Source of the DNA: JBARKJ01 sp963698885
GTDB lineage: Bacteria > Nitrospirota > JACRHJ01
Direction: 5' to 3'
NCBI GenBank assembly: GCA_963698885.1
Contig: CAVOSJ010000003.1
Span: forward strand, 186,001 to 250,000
Length of the DNA: 64,000 nucleotides
How positions within the stretch are numbered: position 1 is the stretch's first letter; every line of letters starts with the position of its first letter. Below are positions 44,014 through 53,161 of this stretch, piece by piece. The position numbers and the translations under genes were made by a program. The notes beneath the pieces were generated by a model that searched no databases, was not told the origin of the DNA, and was given only the letters and a program-made list of their open reading frames with translations.

Positions 44014-45035
44014 ATCCAAAAGAGGTGATGATCAAGGCGTTCGAGGGCGGGAAGGCCGACCGTATTCCCGCATCGCTTTTCGGGGCCGGCATGTGGTCTA
44101 TACACAACTCCGGCAACACATTCCAGGGCCTGTCGGGCGACGCCCGGAAGATGGCAGACATGCTGGTAGGCATGAGCGAAAAGCTCCTCTGCGATATTGT
44201 TTACGCCGGGTCCGGTTACAATAATTTTCACATTTCCTGCATGGGCGGCGGGATCAAGTTCCGCGAAATCGGCGCGCCCGACCTGCTTGAGCACATCGTA
44301 TCATCCGAGGAGGACCTTGCGAAGCTCGATATCCGGAAGATAGACCAGGACCCGGTTATAGAAACGACGAAGAAAGCGCTGAAGCTTGCGGAGGAGAAGA
44401 TAGGGGACCGATACGTAGTCACCTTGACCGCCTGGGGCCCGTTCACGCTTGCGGCGAGGCTCGTCGGAGAGGAGACCATGATGAAGGCCACCTTCAAAAA
44501 GCCGGAGTTTGTAAAAAAGGTCATAGACTTCGCGACCGACGTGCTGATACACCTCTACGAACCGCTTGTGAAAGACGGCCTGAAGGTAATCAGCCTGGCG
44601 GACCCGACTGCCTCCGGCGACCTTATCTCGAAGAAACAGTTCCAGGTCTTCGCCCTCCCTTACTTAAAACGGTTTACCGACTGGGCTCGCTCGCATGGGG
44701 CGCATACCCTCGTGCATATCTGCGGCGACACTACGGACAGACTGGAGCTTTTCCCGGAGACGGGCGCGAGTTGCATAAGCCTGGACCACAAGGTGAACAT
44801 AGCCAGGGCGAAGGAGGTACTGGGCGGGAAAATGTGCTTTGCGGGCAATGTGGACCCCGTGAAGGTCATGCTTCAGGGCAGTGTGGCGGAGGTCGAATCC
44901 GAGTGCAAAAGGATAATCGAGACGGCCGGCCTGGACGGCGGGTTCGTACTGATGCCCGGCTGCGACATCCCGCCGACGGTGCCCTACGAGAACATACAGA
45001 AGTTCATGAGTGTGGCAAGAGACTGGAAACTCTGA
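44010..45035 (+). CDS. MtaA/HemE-type zinc methyltransferase, copy 1
   Basis: 341 residues of the uroporphyrinogen decarboxylase superfamily, but with the zinc ligands of methylcobamide methyltransferases: H236-x-C238 (HICGD) and C318 (MPGCDIPP). The URO-D decarboxylase N-terminal RxR substrate motif is not evident. In acetogen O-demethylases such proteins act as the substrate-specific methyltransferase I; in methanogens MtaA/MtbA carry methyl groups to coenzyme M. AAGGAGA precedes ATG at 44010. The substrate is unknown. Confidence 0.85.
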   Translation: MNPKEVMIKAFEGGKADRIPASLFGAGMWSIHNSGNTFQGLSGDARKMADMLVGMSEKLLCDIVYAGSGYNNFHISCMGGGIKFREIGAPDLLEHIVSSEEDLAKLDIRKIDQDPVIETTKKALKLAEEKIGDRYVVTLTAWGPFTLAARLVGEETMMKATFKKPEFVKKVIDFATDVLIHLYEPLVKDGLKVISLADPTASGDLISKKQFQVFALPYLKRFTDWARSHGAHTLVHICGDTTDRLELFPETGASCISLDHKVNIARAKEVLGGKMCFAGNVDPVKVMLQGSVAEVESECKRIIETAGLDGGFVLMPGCDIPPTVPYENIQKFMSVARDWKL

Positions 45036-45169
45036 CAAAAGGAGGTGCGGGGCGGCAATATTCTTAGGCAGGGGGCGTACATGGGAGGAAGACCATGGAC
45101 ATTTGGGAGAGTCTGAAGGACCTGTTGGCGCGATTAGCGGGCGCACAAAACGCTGGAGGAGGTATTGAA

Positions 45170-45619
45170 ATGGCTGAGGAAAAGAAAAAGATGACGGTTG
45201 AAGAAGTCGATGCTTACATGCAGCAGCAATGCGGTTTCGTACCGAGGATGTTCAAGATCATCAACACGGTCACACCGGAGCCTGGCAGGACCTTCGCCGA
45301 CTTTTACGCCAGCATATTCTCGGACGGGGCTCTTTCGAAAAAGGTCAAGGAACTGATGTTCATGTCCATTGGCGTGTCCTACTGCTCACCTCGCTGCATA
45401 ATCCACGTGATACCGGCGATAAACTCCGGCGCGACGACCGAAGAAGTCTTCGAGGCCGCAAGCATCGGGATGGTCTGCGCGGGCTTCGTCCCGGGCGGCA
45501 CGGGCATACCCTACGCCTTCGAATACGCGCTCAAGTGCCTGGAGATAGATAAGCACTACCGCGCGGGCGAGCCGTGGGAGTACCTGCCGCAGCCGAAATG
45601 GGACCACGGCGTGTTCTAA
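45170..45619 (+). CDS. Carboxymuconolactone decarboxylase/AhpD-family protein
   Basis: 149 residues with a CMD fold: FADFYASIFSDGALSKKVKELM followed by YCSPRCIIHV (C-x3-C-x2-H), a redox-active thiol site of AhpD type, and GATTEEVFEAASIGMVCAG. GGAGGT precedes ATG at 45170; an in-frame ATG at 45095 with GGAGGA would add 25 residues. CMD proteins in methyltransferase operons have no proven role; a redox or substrate-handling step is possible. Confidence 0.85.
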   Translation: MAEEKKKMTVEEVDAYMQQQCGFVPRMFKIINTVTPEPGRTFADFYASIFSDGALSKKVKELMFMSIGVSYCSPRCIIHVIPAINSGATTEEVFEAASIGMVCAGFVPGGTGIPYAFEYALKCLEIDKHYRAGEPWEYLPQPKWDHGVF

Positions 45620-45699
45620 ATTAAACCGCCGGCCGGGGCGGGACAACCCGCCCCGGCACTTTATCCAGGATGCGGCATTTTACCCAAGGAGCCCCGGGA

Positions 45700-46650
45700 A
45701 TGTTTCGTATTGAGAAAGAGCAGAAGACTTTTAACATAGGCGGCGCGAGGATTGGTGGACAGCCTGGCGAGAACCCGCCGCTTCTGATTGCCTCGATGTT
45801 CCATAACAAGGACCGGATACTGGCCGACAGGAAGAGCGGCGACTTCGACCGCGCAAGGGCCGTCGAACTGATAAGGAAGCAGGAAGAGCTTTCAAAGGCC
45901 ACGGGCATCCCGTCGATGGTCGCGATGGTAGCGAACACCGCGGAGGAGGCCAAGGAATACGTGGATTTTTATCTGGCCACCACCGATATGCCGTTCGGCA
46001 TAGACATGTGGGTCGCGGACAAGAGGGTGAAGGCGACCGAATATATATCCAAACTCGGCGTCATGGACAGGTTTCTCTACAACAGCATAACCCCCTGGGA
46101 CAAGGACGTGAAGGGGCAGGTCGCCATGCTGAAGGACCTGGGGGTGAAGCACGTCGTGGTGCAGGCGTTCGACGACCAGGACCAGAGCCCGGCCGGCAGG
46201 CTGTCATCCCTTGAGAAGCTATTGGACCAGGGTGCGGGCGGCTTCGATACCGTGATTGTGGACACCTCTGTAATGAACCTTCCGTCCACGTCGTTCTCGC
46301 TGATAGCCAACAGGCTGATCAAGGAAAAACTCGGCCTGCCGTGCGGCGGCGCGTACTCCAACGGCACGCATATGTGGAAAGAGTCGAAGGAGGCGTGGGG
46401 ACTCGAAGGTTTCAAGGCTATGGACGCGGTAACGCAGGGCATGGCGTCCGTTTTGTGGTCGGACTTTAATTTCTATGGCCCGATAGTCACCGCTCCGAGG
46501 ATATTCCCCGCGGTCGCTACGGCGCACATATTGCTTTCGACTCTCGTATATGATGAAACGAAAAATATACCTGGCAATGCGAACCTGCCCATAAGGCTCT
46601 ATTTCCAGGATTTTATAGAGAAGCTTACGGCCGGCGGAGCGAGAAAATAG
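45700..46650 (+). CDS. MtrH-type methyltransferase (methyl-corrinoid:tetrahydrofolate)
   Basis: 316 residues: MFRIEKEQKTFNIGGARIGG, then PPLLIASMFHNKD and CGGAYSNGTHMWKES. This is the subunit H family of tetrahydromethanopterin S-methyltransferase, which in bacteria (MtvA/OdmD/MtgA type) moves methyl from a corrinoid protein to tetrahydrofolate. AAGGAG precedes ATG 45700; the in-frame ATG 45670 has none. It provides the exit of methyl groups to the folate pool. Confidence 0.9.
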   Translation: MFRIEKEQKTFNIGGARIGGQPGENPPLLIASMFHNKDRILADRKSGDFDRARAVELIRKQEELSKATGIPSMVAMVANTAEEAKEYVDFYLATTDMPFGIDMWVADKRVKATEYISKLGVMDRFLYNSITPWDKDVKGQVAMLKDLGVKHVVVQAFDDQDQSPAGRLSSLEKLLDQGAGGFDTVIVDTSVMNLPSTSFSLIANRLIKEKLGLPCGGAYSNGTHMWKESKEAWGLEGFKAMDAVTQGMASVLWSDFNFYGPIVTAPRIFPAVATAHILLSTLVYDETKNIPGNANLPIRLYFQDFIEKLTAGGARK

Positions 46651-46686
46651 CAATTTTTCGGATAACTAAAAGAGGAGAAGGTGCAA

Positions 46687-47721
46687 ATGGCTATTACCGA
46701 GATGACTGCCCGCGACAGGGTTTTGAAGCTCTTTGCGGGAGAGGAGGTTGACAGGCCGCCCTGCTTTTCGGGGATGGGCAACGTTACCACGGAGGGTATG
46801 AGTTCGCTTGGCATCAAGTTCGCGGCCTCTCACTTAGATGCGGGGATGATGGCTAAGGCGGCGGCCACAAGTTACAAGCTCTTCGGGTTGGAGTGCGGCG
46901 TGGTCCCGTTCGACCTCTGTATCGAGGCTGAGGCGATAGGCTGCGAAATTAACGTTTATGCTCACTCCGAAGACCTGTTATACCCCACCATAAAGACAAA
47001 AGTAATCCATAACGAAGATGAGATGGATATAACGCTGCCCCCGGACATCGCGAAGAGGGGCCGGATACCTATGATGAAGGACGCGATAGGGCAGATAAAG
47101 GCCGACATAGGGGCAGATGTTCCCATCGGCTCCTATTTGCTTGGACCCTATACCCTTGCCGGCCAGATAATGGAGCTGAACGACCTTTTGAAGCTTTCGT
47201 TCAAGAAGCAGGACAAGGTGGGCAAGCTACTCGACACGCTGGCGGACGCGATAATCGCCGTCTACAAGGAGTACGAGGCGGCGGGCCTGGATTATATAAC
47301 GATCAGGGAAATGGGCGCGACCTCGGACGTACTATCGCCAAGGCTTTTCAAGAGCTTGATCCTCCCGCCGCTGAAGAAGGTCTTCGCTGAGATAAAGATC
47401 CCCAGCGTCCTTCACATATGCGGCAAGACAAACGACATAGTCGAGTCCATGATGGACTCGGGCACGAGCGCGATCAGCGTAGACCAGAAGAACGACGTGG
47501 CCGAGACGCGCAAGAGACTCGGCGCGGGCGCGCTCGTGTTCGGGAATTACGACCCGTATAACGTACTGGTGTCAGGCACACCGGAACTGGTCAGGGAGAC
47601 GATGAAGAAGACGATGGACGCGGGCGTGAGCGCCGTCTGGCCAGGTTGCGACATCTGGCCGACCGTCCCTCGCGAGAATATGGAAGCAATGATGGACGAA
47701 GTCCGAAAATACAGGAGGTAG
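46687..47721 (+). CDS. MtaA/HemE-type zinc methyltransferase, copy 2
   Basis: 344 residues, same family as the gene at 44010 but clearly divergent. Zinc ligands H243-x-C245 (LHICGKT) and C321 (WPGCDIWP). YLLGPYTLAGQIME near residue 142 and the Cys-containing GNVTTEGMSSLGI N-terminus resemble MtaA/MtbA-like proteins. GAGGAG precedes ATG. The corrinoid protein gene follows three bases later, so this may be its immediate partner. Confidence 0.87.
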   Translation: MAITEMTARDRVLKLFAGEEVDRPPCFSGMGNVTTEGMSSLGIKFAASHLDAGMMAKAAATSYKLFGLECGVVPFDLCIEAEAIGCEINVYAHSEDLLYPTIKTKVIHNEDEMDITLPPDIAKRGRIPMMKDAIGQIKADIGADVPIGSYLLGPYTLAGQIMELNDLLKLSFKKQDKVGKLLDTLADAIIAVYKEYEAAGLDYITIREMGATSDVLSPRLFKSLILPPLKKVFAEIKIPSVLHICGKTNDIVESMMDSGTSAISVDQKNDVAETRKRLGAGALVFGNYDPYNVLVSGTPELVRETMKKTMDAGVSAVWPGCDIWPTVPRENMEAMMDEVRKYRR

Positions 47722-47724
47722 AAA

Positions 47725-48414
47725 ATGGCTACCGACGAGAAGAGGCAGGAGTTGTTGACCGCGCTCAGGGATGGCGTCATCCAGTATGACGAGGACCTGG
47801 TCAAGCAGAAGTCCCAGGAGGTGCTCGACACGGGGATGAACGTCAACGACGCGATATTTAACGGCCTGGTCAGCGGCATGGAAGAAGTCGGCCGGCTGTT
47901 CGAGTCGCAGGAATATTTCGTGCCGGAACTCCTTATGTGCGCGGACGCGCTTTACGCCGGCCTTGATATCCTGAAGCCGCACGTCACTCAGCTTGACTTG
48001 GGCGTCAGGGGATCCGTCGTTATCGGTACCGTAGAGGGCGACGTGCACGACATAGGCAAGAATATCGTGAAGATGATGTTCGACGTCGCCGGGTTCACGG
48101 TTTACGACCTTGGCAAGGACGTGCCGCTCGACAAGTTCATCGAGGAACAGCTCCGCACGGACTCCGACTTGGTCTGTCTCTCGGCGATGATGACTACGAC
48201 GATGGTCGGCATGCAGAAGGTTATAAACGACCTGAAGGCGAGGAACCCGAACGTGAAGATAATGATAGGGGGCGCGCCTGTATCGCAGGATATAGCCGAG
48301 AAGTGGGGCGCGGACGGCTACGCGAAGGACGCGTCCAATGCGCTTTCCGACGCGATAAAGATGGTAAGCTCGCTTAAGAAACTGAAAGAAGAGGCTGAGA
48401 CGAAGAAAGGATGA
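47725..48414 (+). CDS. Corrinoid (B12-binding) methyl-carrier protein
   Basis: 229 residues. N-terminal helical cap (about 1-90) and Rossmann B12 domain with the base-off motif D106-x-H108-x-x-G111 (DVHDIG), LSAMMTTTM and MIGGAPVSQ. It is the MtaC/MtbC/MtvC type carrier that is methylated by methyltransferase I and demethylated by methyltransferase II. Its cobalt must be kept as Co(I), the task of the RACo-like gene downstream. Confidence 0.95.
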   Translation: MATDEKRQELLTALRDGVIQYDEDLVKQKSQEVLDTGMNVNDAIFNGLVSGMEEVGRLFESQEYFVPELLMCADALYAGLDILKPHVTQLDLGVRGSVVIGTVEGDVHDIGKNIVKMMFDVAGFTVYDLGKDVPLDKFIEEQLRTDSDLVCLSAMMTTTMVGMQKVINDLKARNPNVKIMIGGAPVSQDIAEKWGADGYAKDASNALSDAIKMVSSLKKLKEEAETKKG

Positions 48415-49073
48415 GTCTTGCAGTGGGGCTTCTGAAAATCAAGGAAGATCTCATACGCGCGGGCGCGGACGCGGTCGGGTTCGGGGACGTGAGCCATGCC
48501 GTCGCCGGCGAGATATCGCACCTTGTGCGGGTAATCTGCGTGGGGTTGAACCGGAATCTGAACGAGCGCACCCTCGCGGCCCTTAACCGTCTGCAAAAGG
48601 AGGCGGCGGGAATACTGAAGGCTGAAGGCTACCGCTACCTCTGCATTCCGCCGGACTCGGACAGGGTGCGGGATAAATTCATCTCAAAGCTTTACCCGCT
48701 CTTCTGTCACAAGACCGCGGCGACATGCTCGGGGCTTGGCTGGATAGGAAAGAGCGGGCTGGTCGTAAACCCGGAGTTCGGGCCGAAGATGTCCTGGGCC
48801 ACTATTCTCACGGACGCACCGCTCGAAACGGACGAGCCGACCACCGAGGGGCTTTGCGGCGAATGCGACCTCTGCGTTAAATACTGCCCCTCGGGCGCGC
48901 TTACCGGCGCGAGCTGGAGCAGGAGCGACCCTTTTGGAAAATTGATAGACCTTAATAAATGCAGGTCCCATAAAAATAACAGGGTCCGTTCCGCCCAGAA
49001 ACCCAACTGCGGGCTGTGCATAACAATATGCCCTTATGGACGGAAAAAGAATGCCTTACAGGAGATAGGGTAA
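48411..49073 (+). CDS. Double [4Fe-4S] reductase-like protein (QueG-related)
   Basis: 220 residues. N-terminal region resembles the epoxyqueuosine reductase family (CSGLGWIGKSGLVVNPEFGP), followed by two ferredoxin motifs, CGECDLCVKYCP and CGLCITICPYG. QueG is itself a cobalamin enzyme, but this shorter protein lacks most of it. In corrinoid operons similar proteins are thought to donate electrons for corrinoid activation. ATGA overlap with the corrinoid gene. Confidence 0.8.
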   Translation: MSLAVGLLKIKEDLIRAGADAVGFGDVSHAVAGEISHLVRVICVGLNRNLNERTLAALNRLQKEAAGILKAEGYRYLCIPPDSDRVRDKFISKLYPLFCHKTAATCSGLGWIGKSGLVVNPEFGPKMSWATILTDAPLETDEPTTEGLCGECDLCVKYCPSGALTGASWSRSDPFGKLIDLNKCRSHKNNRVRSAQKPNCGLCITICPYGRKKNALQEIG

Positions 49074-51047
49074 ATGAAAAAACATAAGGTGATATTCCAG
49101 CCCTCCGGAAGCAGAGGAGAGGTTCTGGAAGGGACGACGCTGCTCGATGCGGCAAGGCAGCTCGGAGTCGACCTCGAGAACCTTTGCAGCGGCAAGGGGA
49201 CATGCGGCAAGTGCAAGGTGCGCATAGAAGAAGGCTACTTCGAGAAGGACGCGATCGAATCTAAGATGTCCCACCTGAGCGAGCTTACGAAAGTCGAGAA
49301 AAAATTCATAAAGGAAGGCGACGGTCACGGGATGAGGCTCGCCTGCGCGGCCGAGGTCAGGGGCGACTTAAAGATCTTCGTGCCGGAGAAGTCCCGCGCC
49401 GGAAAACAGATAGTAAGGAAGAGCGCGCGCGAGATAACTATCGAGATAAACCCCGCCGTCAGGAAATATCCCGTACTGATGACGGCCCCGACCCTGCATG
49501 ACGTTAGCGAAGGCGACACCGAGAGGCTGTATAAAGCCATCGAGGCGGCCTACGGCTTCAAGGGCCTCAAGATGGACTACACAGTCCTGAAACAGCTCCA
49601 GGATATTCTAAGAGACGGCGAGTGGAACGTGACCGTAACGGTCTGGCACGACAGGGAGATAGTGAAGGTGGAGCCCGGAATCGTCGATACCATATACGGC
49701 CTTGCAGTCGATGTAGGCACGACGACAGTCGTCGGTTATCTGTGCGACATGGTCTCGGGCAAGGTCGTCGGCTTAGAATCCATGATGAACCCTCAGGTCC
49801 CCTATGGCGAGGACGTCATGTCCCGCATAACCTTCGCGATGATGAACCCGGACGGCCTCGAGAAGATGCAGAAGGCGATCATCGAGGGGCTGAACGATAT
49901 CATAGGGAGACTTACCAAGGGCATGGCGGAAGACGGGAAAAAGGGCGGGCATGCCATCGTGGACATGACGATAGTCTTCAATACCGCCATGCACCACATC
50001 TTCCTGGGGCTGAACCCCGTCTATATCGGCCGGGCCCCGTTTGTCCCGGCCATTAACCACTCCATCGACATAAAGGCGCGGGACCTCGGCGTGGACATCA
50101 ACCCGGCGTCTTACCTGCACGTGCTGCCTATCGAAGCGGGCTTCGTCGGCCCGGACAACGTGGGCGTGCTGATAGCGGAGGAACCGTACAAACTGGACGA
50201 GAAGGTGTTGATTATAGACATCGGCACTAACGGGGAGCTGCTGCTCGGGAACAAGGACGGCGTTTCGTCCACCTCCTGCGCCACAGGCCCGGCATTCGAG
50301 GGTGCGCAGATAAAATTCGGGATGAGGGCCGCGCCGGGCGCCATCGAAAAGATACGCATAGACCCCGAGACGAAGGAGCCGCAGTACAAGGTCATCGGTA
50401 AGACGGAATGGCATACCGAGCTGGAATCCATCGGCGCGAAGGGAATCTGCGGCTCGGCGATAATAGACGCCGTGGCGGAGCTCTTCAAGGCAGGCATCAT
50501 AGACAAGTCGGGCAAGTTCAAGACGGACCTGAGCACGCCGCGCCTGCGGAAGGACGCCGACGGCAGACCGGAATACGTGCTCGCCTGGGCGCCGGAGACG
50601 ACTATCGGCGCCGACATAACGATCACTCAGGGCGACGTCCGCGCTCTCCAGCTCGCCAAAGGCGCCCTCTACGCCGGCGCGAAGCTGATGATGCAGAAAA
50701 TGGGCATAGAAAAAGTGGACAAGGTGATCCTTGCGGGTGCGTTCGGAAGCTTCATAGACAAGGAGGCCGCGCTTACGCTGGGGATGTTCCCGGACTGCGA
50801 GATAGACAAGATATACGCCGTCGGAAACGCGGCGGGCGACGGGGCTATCATGGCGCTTCTTAACATGGAGAAGCGCGCGGAAGCCGAGCACGAGGCCAGA
50901 CGGGTGCAGTTCCTGGAGATAGCCGTGGACCCGAATTTCCAGAAGGAGTTCATGATGGCTATGCACATCCCGCATATGAAGGACCCGTTCCCGAACTTGA
51001 AGGCGCTCCTTGAGAAGACGAACTACGAGGTAGCCATAAAGGGTTGA
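49074..51047 (+). CDS. Reductive activator of corrinoid proteins (RACo-like, DUF4445/ASKHA)
   Basis: 657 residues. An N-terminal plant-type [2Fe-2S] domain has C38, C44, C47 and C91; a linker follows, then an actin-like ATPase domain (AVDVGTTTVVGYL, IIDIGTNGELLLG, ILAGAFGSFID). This class reduces inactive Co(II) to Co(I) at the cost of ATP. GGAGATAGGG precedes the ATG, which directly follows the previous stop. Confidence 0.93.
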   Translation: MKKHKVIFQPSGSRGEVLEGTTLLDAARQLGVDLENLCSGKGTCGKCKVRIEEGYFEKDAIESKMSHLSELTKVEKKFIKEGDGHGMRLACAAEVRGDLKIFVPEKSRAGKQIVRKSAREITIEINPAVRKYPVLMTAPTLHDVSEGDTERLYKAIEAAYGFKGLKMDYTVLKQLQDILRDGEWNVTVTVWHDREIVKVEPGIVDTIYGLAVDVGTTTVVGYLCDMVSGKVVGLESMMNPQVPYGEDVMSRITFAMMNPDGLEKMQKAIIEGLNDIIGRLTKGMAEDGKKGGHAIVDMTIVFNTAMHHIFLGLNPVYIGRAPFVPAINHSIDIKARDLGVDINPASYLHVLPIEAGFVGPDNVGVLIAEEPYKLDEKVLIIDIGTNGELLLGNKDGVSSTSCATGPAFEGAQIKFGMRAAPGAIEKIRIDPETKEPQYKVIGKTEWHTELESIGAKGICGSAIIDAVAELFKAGIIDKSGKFKTDLSTPRLRKDADGRPEYVLAWAPETTIGADITITQGDVRALQLAKGALYAGAKLMMQKMGIEKVDKVILAGAFGSFIDKEAALTLGMFPDCEIDKIYAVGNAAGDGAIMALLNMEKRAEAEHEARRVQFLEIAVDPNFQKEFMMAMHIPHMKDPFPNLKALLEKTNYEVAIKG

Positions 51048-51070
51048 TATCATGCTCAAATCAGGCAAAC

Positions 51071-51384
51071 ATGACTAAACTGGTTGTAAATACCGGCGGC
51101 TGCGGATATACTATAGATATAAGGGTAGAAAAAGCCGCCGCCGGGCAATATTCATTGACGGTCGAGACCGGGTGCAAGCATGTGAAAGCGCTCGCGGAAG
51201 ACAATTCCCGTCCTCAACAGAGATGGACGTGTTTATCCCCATCCTGCAGAACCCAGTTTACCAGGCGGCCGCAAGGCGTGTGAAACACTCGGCCTGCCCC
51301 ATCCCTTCGGCCATACTGAAGACGCTGGAGGTAGAGGCGGGGTTCAACGTCGCAAAGGACATGACCTTCACATTCGAGAGATGA
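51071..51384 (+). CDS. Small conserved protein of corrinoid operons (frameshifted)
   Basis: Two overlapping frames give one ~104-residue protein: MTKLVVNTGGCGYTIDI…ETGCKHVKALAED, then TEMDVFIPILQNPVYQAAARRV…KHSACPIPSAILKTLEVEAG. The break is at about 51205-51206, where one added T restores the frame. The three Cys and the pattern match, from memory, a DUF found beside corrinoid methyltransferases (DUF6951-type). Function unknown. Its end overlaps the next start (ATGA). Confidence 0.7.
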
Positions 51385-52388
51385 AAATGCTGCTTACACC
51401 GCAGAAGCAAAACAGTATCACCTGGCTGAAACTGAGCCTGATGTCGAAGGGCATAAGGCTCGATCCCGACCTCGTGAAAGCGGGTCTGCCGCGGTACGTC
51501 CACAAGCGTGCGTCCCTCTCCGAGGGCAGGTGTTTTGAGCTGACAAGGGACGGGAAGGACTATTCGATAAACCTGGCGGTGTACGAGGATTTTGTAAAAG
51601 ACTCCCCGTACTATTACGACCACGAAAAGAAGGTCATCCAAAAAGACGGCCAGCCGGTAATCGCGGCGCGGCTTATCGAGGACCCCTGGTGGTACTCCGA
51701 GAAGCTGCCGGACGGGACCCCATATAACTCGATGGTGCAGCTCCACGGAAAGAACATCCTGGCGACCGCGCTCACCGGGATATGCCGTTTCAAGCTCGAC
51801 GAGGAGGGCTGCCGTTTCTGCGCCCTCACTCCGGACCCTAACGAACGGACGAAGTCGTTTCTGAACATCGCGGCGGTAGTGAAGGCCCTGGAAGAGAAGG
51901 GCGAGAAATACACGGAGCTGAATATAAACGCAGGCACGGTGTACGGGGAAGACTGCGGCGCGGAGATGTATGAGGAGGCGATACGCGAGGTAAGGAAAGT
52001 CAGCGACATTTCGATCTATGCCCAGCTCTGCCCTCCCGAGGATTTTTCCTACATAAAGAAGCTGAAAGAGGCCGGGCTGAATACTATCAGTTTTAATATC
52101 GAAATCTTTGACGAAAAGATACGGTCCGAAATGTGTCCCGGCAAGGCGAAGATACCCGTCAGCCTCTACCTTGACGCCCTGTCGTACGCGGCTTCTATTT
52201 TCGGCAAGAACCAGGTGTCCTCGTGGCTTATAGCGGGGCTGGAGCCGAAGGAGTCGCTGATGGCCGGGGCGCGGGCCGTAGCGAAAGCCGGCGCGTTACC
52301 GTTCATTACCGTATTCAGGCCGCTTATGGGATCGGAGCTTCAGAACAGGAAGCCGCCCGAGGCGGACTGGCTTTATGTCGGTTTTTGA
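51381..52388 (+). CDS. Radical SAM protein with C-x8-C-x2-C spacing
   Basis: 335 residues. The candidate cluster motif is CRFKLDEEGCRFCAL, i.e. C-x8-C-x2-C rather than C-x3-C-x2-C, preceded by a ~120-residue N-terminal region. NINAGTVYGEDCG and YAQLCPPEDFSYIKKLKEAGLNTISFNIE follow the barrel layout of radical SAM enzymes. Its reaction is unknown; its fixed place behind RACo suggests a role in the corrinoid system. Confidence 0.75.
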   Translation: MKMLLTPQKQNSITWLKLSLMSKGIRLDPDLVKAGLPRYVHKRASLSEGRCFELTRDGKDYSINLAVYEDFVKDSPYYYDHEKKVIQKDGQPVIAARLIEDPWWYSEKLPDGTPYNSMVQLHGKNILATALTGICRFKLDEEGCRFCALTPDPNERTKSFLNIAAVVKALEEKGEKYTELNINAGTVYGEDCGAEMYEEAIREVRKVSDISIYAQLCPPEDFSYIKKLKEAGLNTISFNIEIFDEKIRSEMCPGKAKIPVSLYLDALSYAASIFGKNQVSSWLIAGLEPKESLMAGARAVAKAGALPFITVFRPLMGSELQNRKPPEADWLYVGF

Positions 52389-52503
52389 GGAGCTGCGGGA
52401 AATATTAATTGAATACGGGCTCGACCCGGCGAAGTCGGTCTCCGGCTGCGCCAAGTGCAACTGCTGTTCGGCCGGGGAGGAAGTGCTTGCGGATGTCCGC
52501 TAA
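52375..52503 (+). CDS. 42-residue Cys-rich peptide
   Basis: ATG 52375 overlaps the radical SAM stop by 14 bases; the peptide ends at TAA 52501-52503, inside the next gene. It reads MSVFEELREILIEYGLDP and then SGCAKCNCCSAGEEVL, giving C-x2-C-x-C-C. No clear ribosome-binding site, so coupled translation is likely. It may carry metal, or could be a radical SAM substrate. Confidence 0.5.
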   Translation: MSVFEELREILIEYGLDPAKSVSGCAKCNCCSAGEEVLADVR

Positions 52504-53161
52504 CGGCAAGACATGGGACGATGTGCTGGGCTGCGGGTACAAGCTCGAAACCCCCGACAGCCACGTCACGGAACTTGTGCCGTTCTTCAAGGCGGCGGGG
52601 GTAGACCGCGTGCTCGACTTAGGCTGCGGCCTGGGCAGGCATTTCCGGCATCTCGGGACGCACGGCTTCCGGATAGTGGGGATAGACATCTCGAAGAAGG
52701 CGGTCAAAAGCGCGCAACTGGCGTCGCCAAGGAAAGGGTGTCTGCTGAGGGCGGACATGGCCAGCCTGCCGTTCAAAACGAACGCTTTTGACGTCATAAT
52801 TTCCTGGCGTGTCGTTCACTTAGCGCGCCGGGGCGCCATTATGCAGACCATCTCGGAGATAAAACGGATACTGAAGCCGGGTGGTTTTTTTTATTGCAGC
52901 CTCCGCTCGACGGCCAACACTCTCTACGAAATCGGCAGGCAGACCGGCACCGAGATAGAGCCCAATACCTTCGTAATGGGCGGCGGCTCTCTTGAAGGGC
53001 TCATCTATCATTTCTTCAGCGCCGAAGAAGCAAGGCAGCTTTTAAGCGAAGGCATGGAGACCATCCAATTCTACGAGACTGAGCTTGAGCACACGGAATA
53101 CACAGTGGGCTACGAAAATTTAAGGAATATGTTCCATGTATTCCTCGGGAGAAAGCTATGA
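52493..53161 (+). CDS. Class I SAM-dependent methyltransferase
   Basis: 222 residues. RVLDLGCGLGRHFRHL (about 42-57) is motif I, followed by IVGIDISKKAV, DMASLPFKTNAFDVIIS and ILKPGGFFYCSLRS. This is the UbiE-like Methyltransf_11 type. GGGGAGG lies about a dozen bases upstream of ATG 52493. It overlaps both neighbours. The substrate is unknown. Confidence 0.88.
   Translation: MSANGKTWDDVLGCGYKLETPDSHVTELVPFFKAAGVDRVLDLGCGLGRHFRHLGTHGFRIVGIDISKKAVKSAQLASPRKGCLLRADMASLPFKTNAFDVIISWRVVHLARRGAIMQTISEIKRILKPGGFFYCSLRSTANTLYEIGRQTGTEIEPNTFVMGGGSLEGLIYHFFSAEEARQLLSEGMETIQFYETELEHTEYTVGYENLRNMFHVFLGRKL

Noticed and set aside
44010..47721. Calling the two HemE-type proteins uroporphyrinogen decarboxylase
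   Set aside because: Both have H-x-C…C zinc ligands and sit with corrinoid genes, so they are methyltransferases rather than haem enzymes.
49773..51068. 431-codon antisense frame over the RACo-like gene
   Set aside because: Same reason: a codon-bias shadow with no signals.
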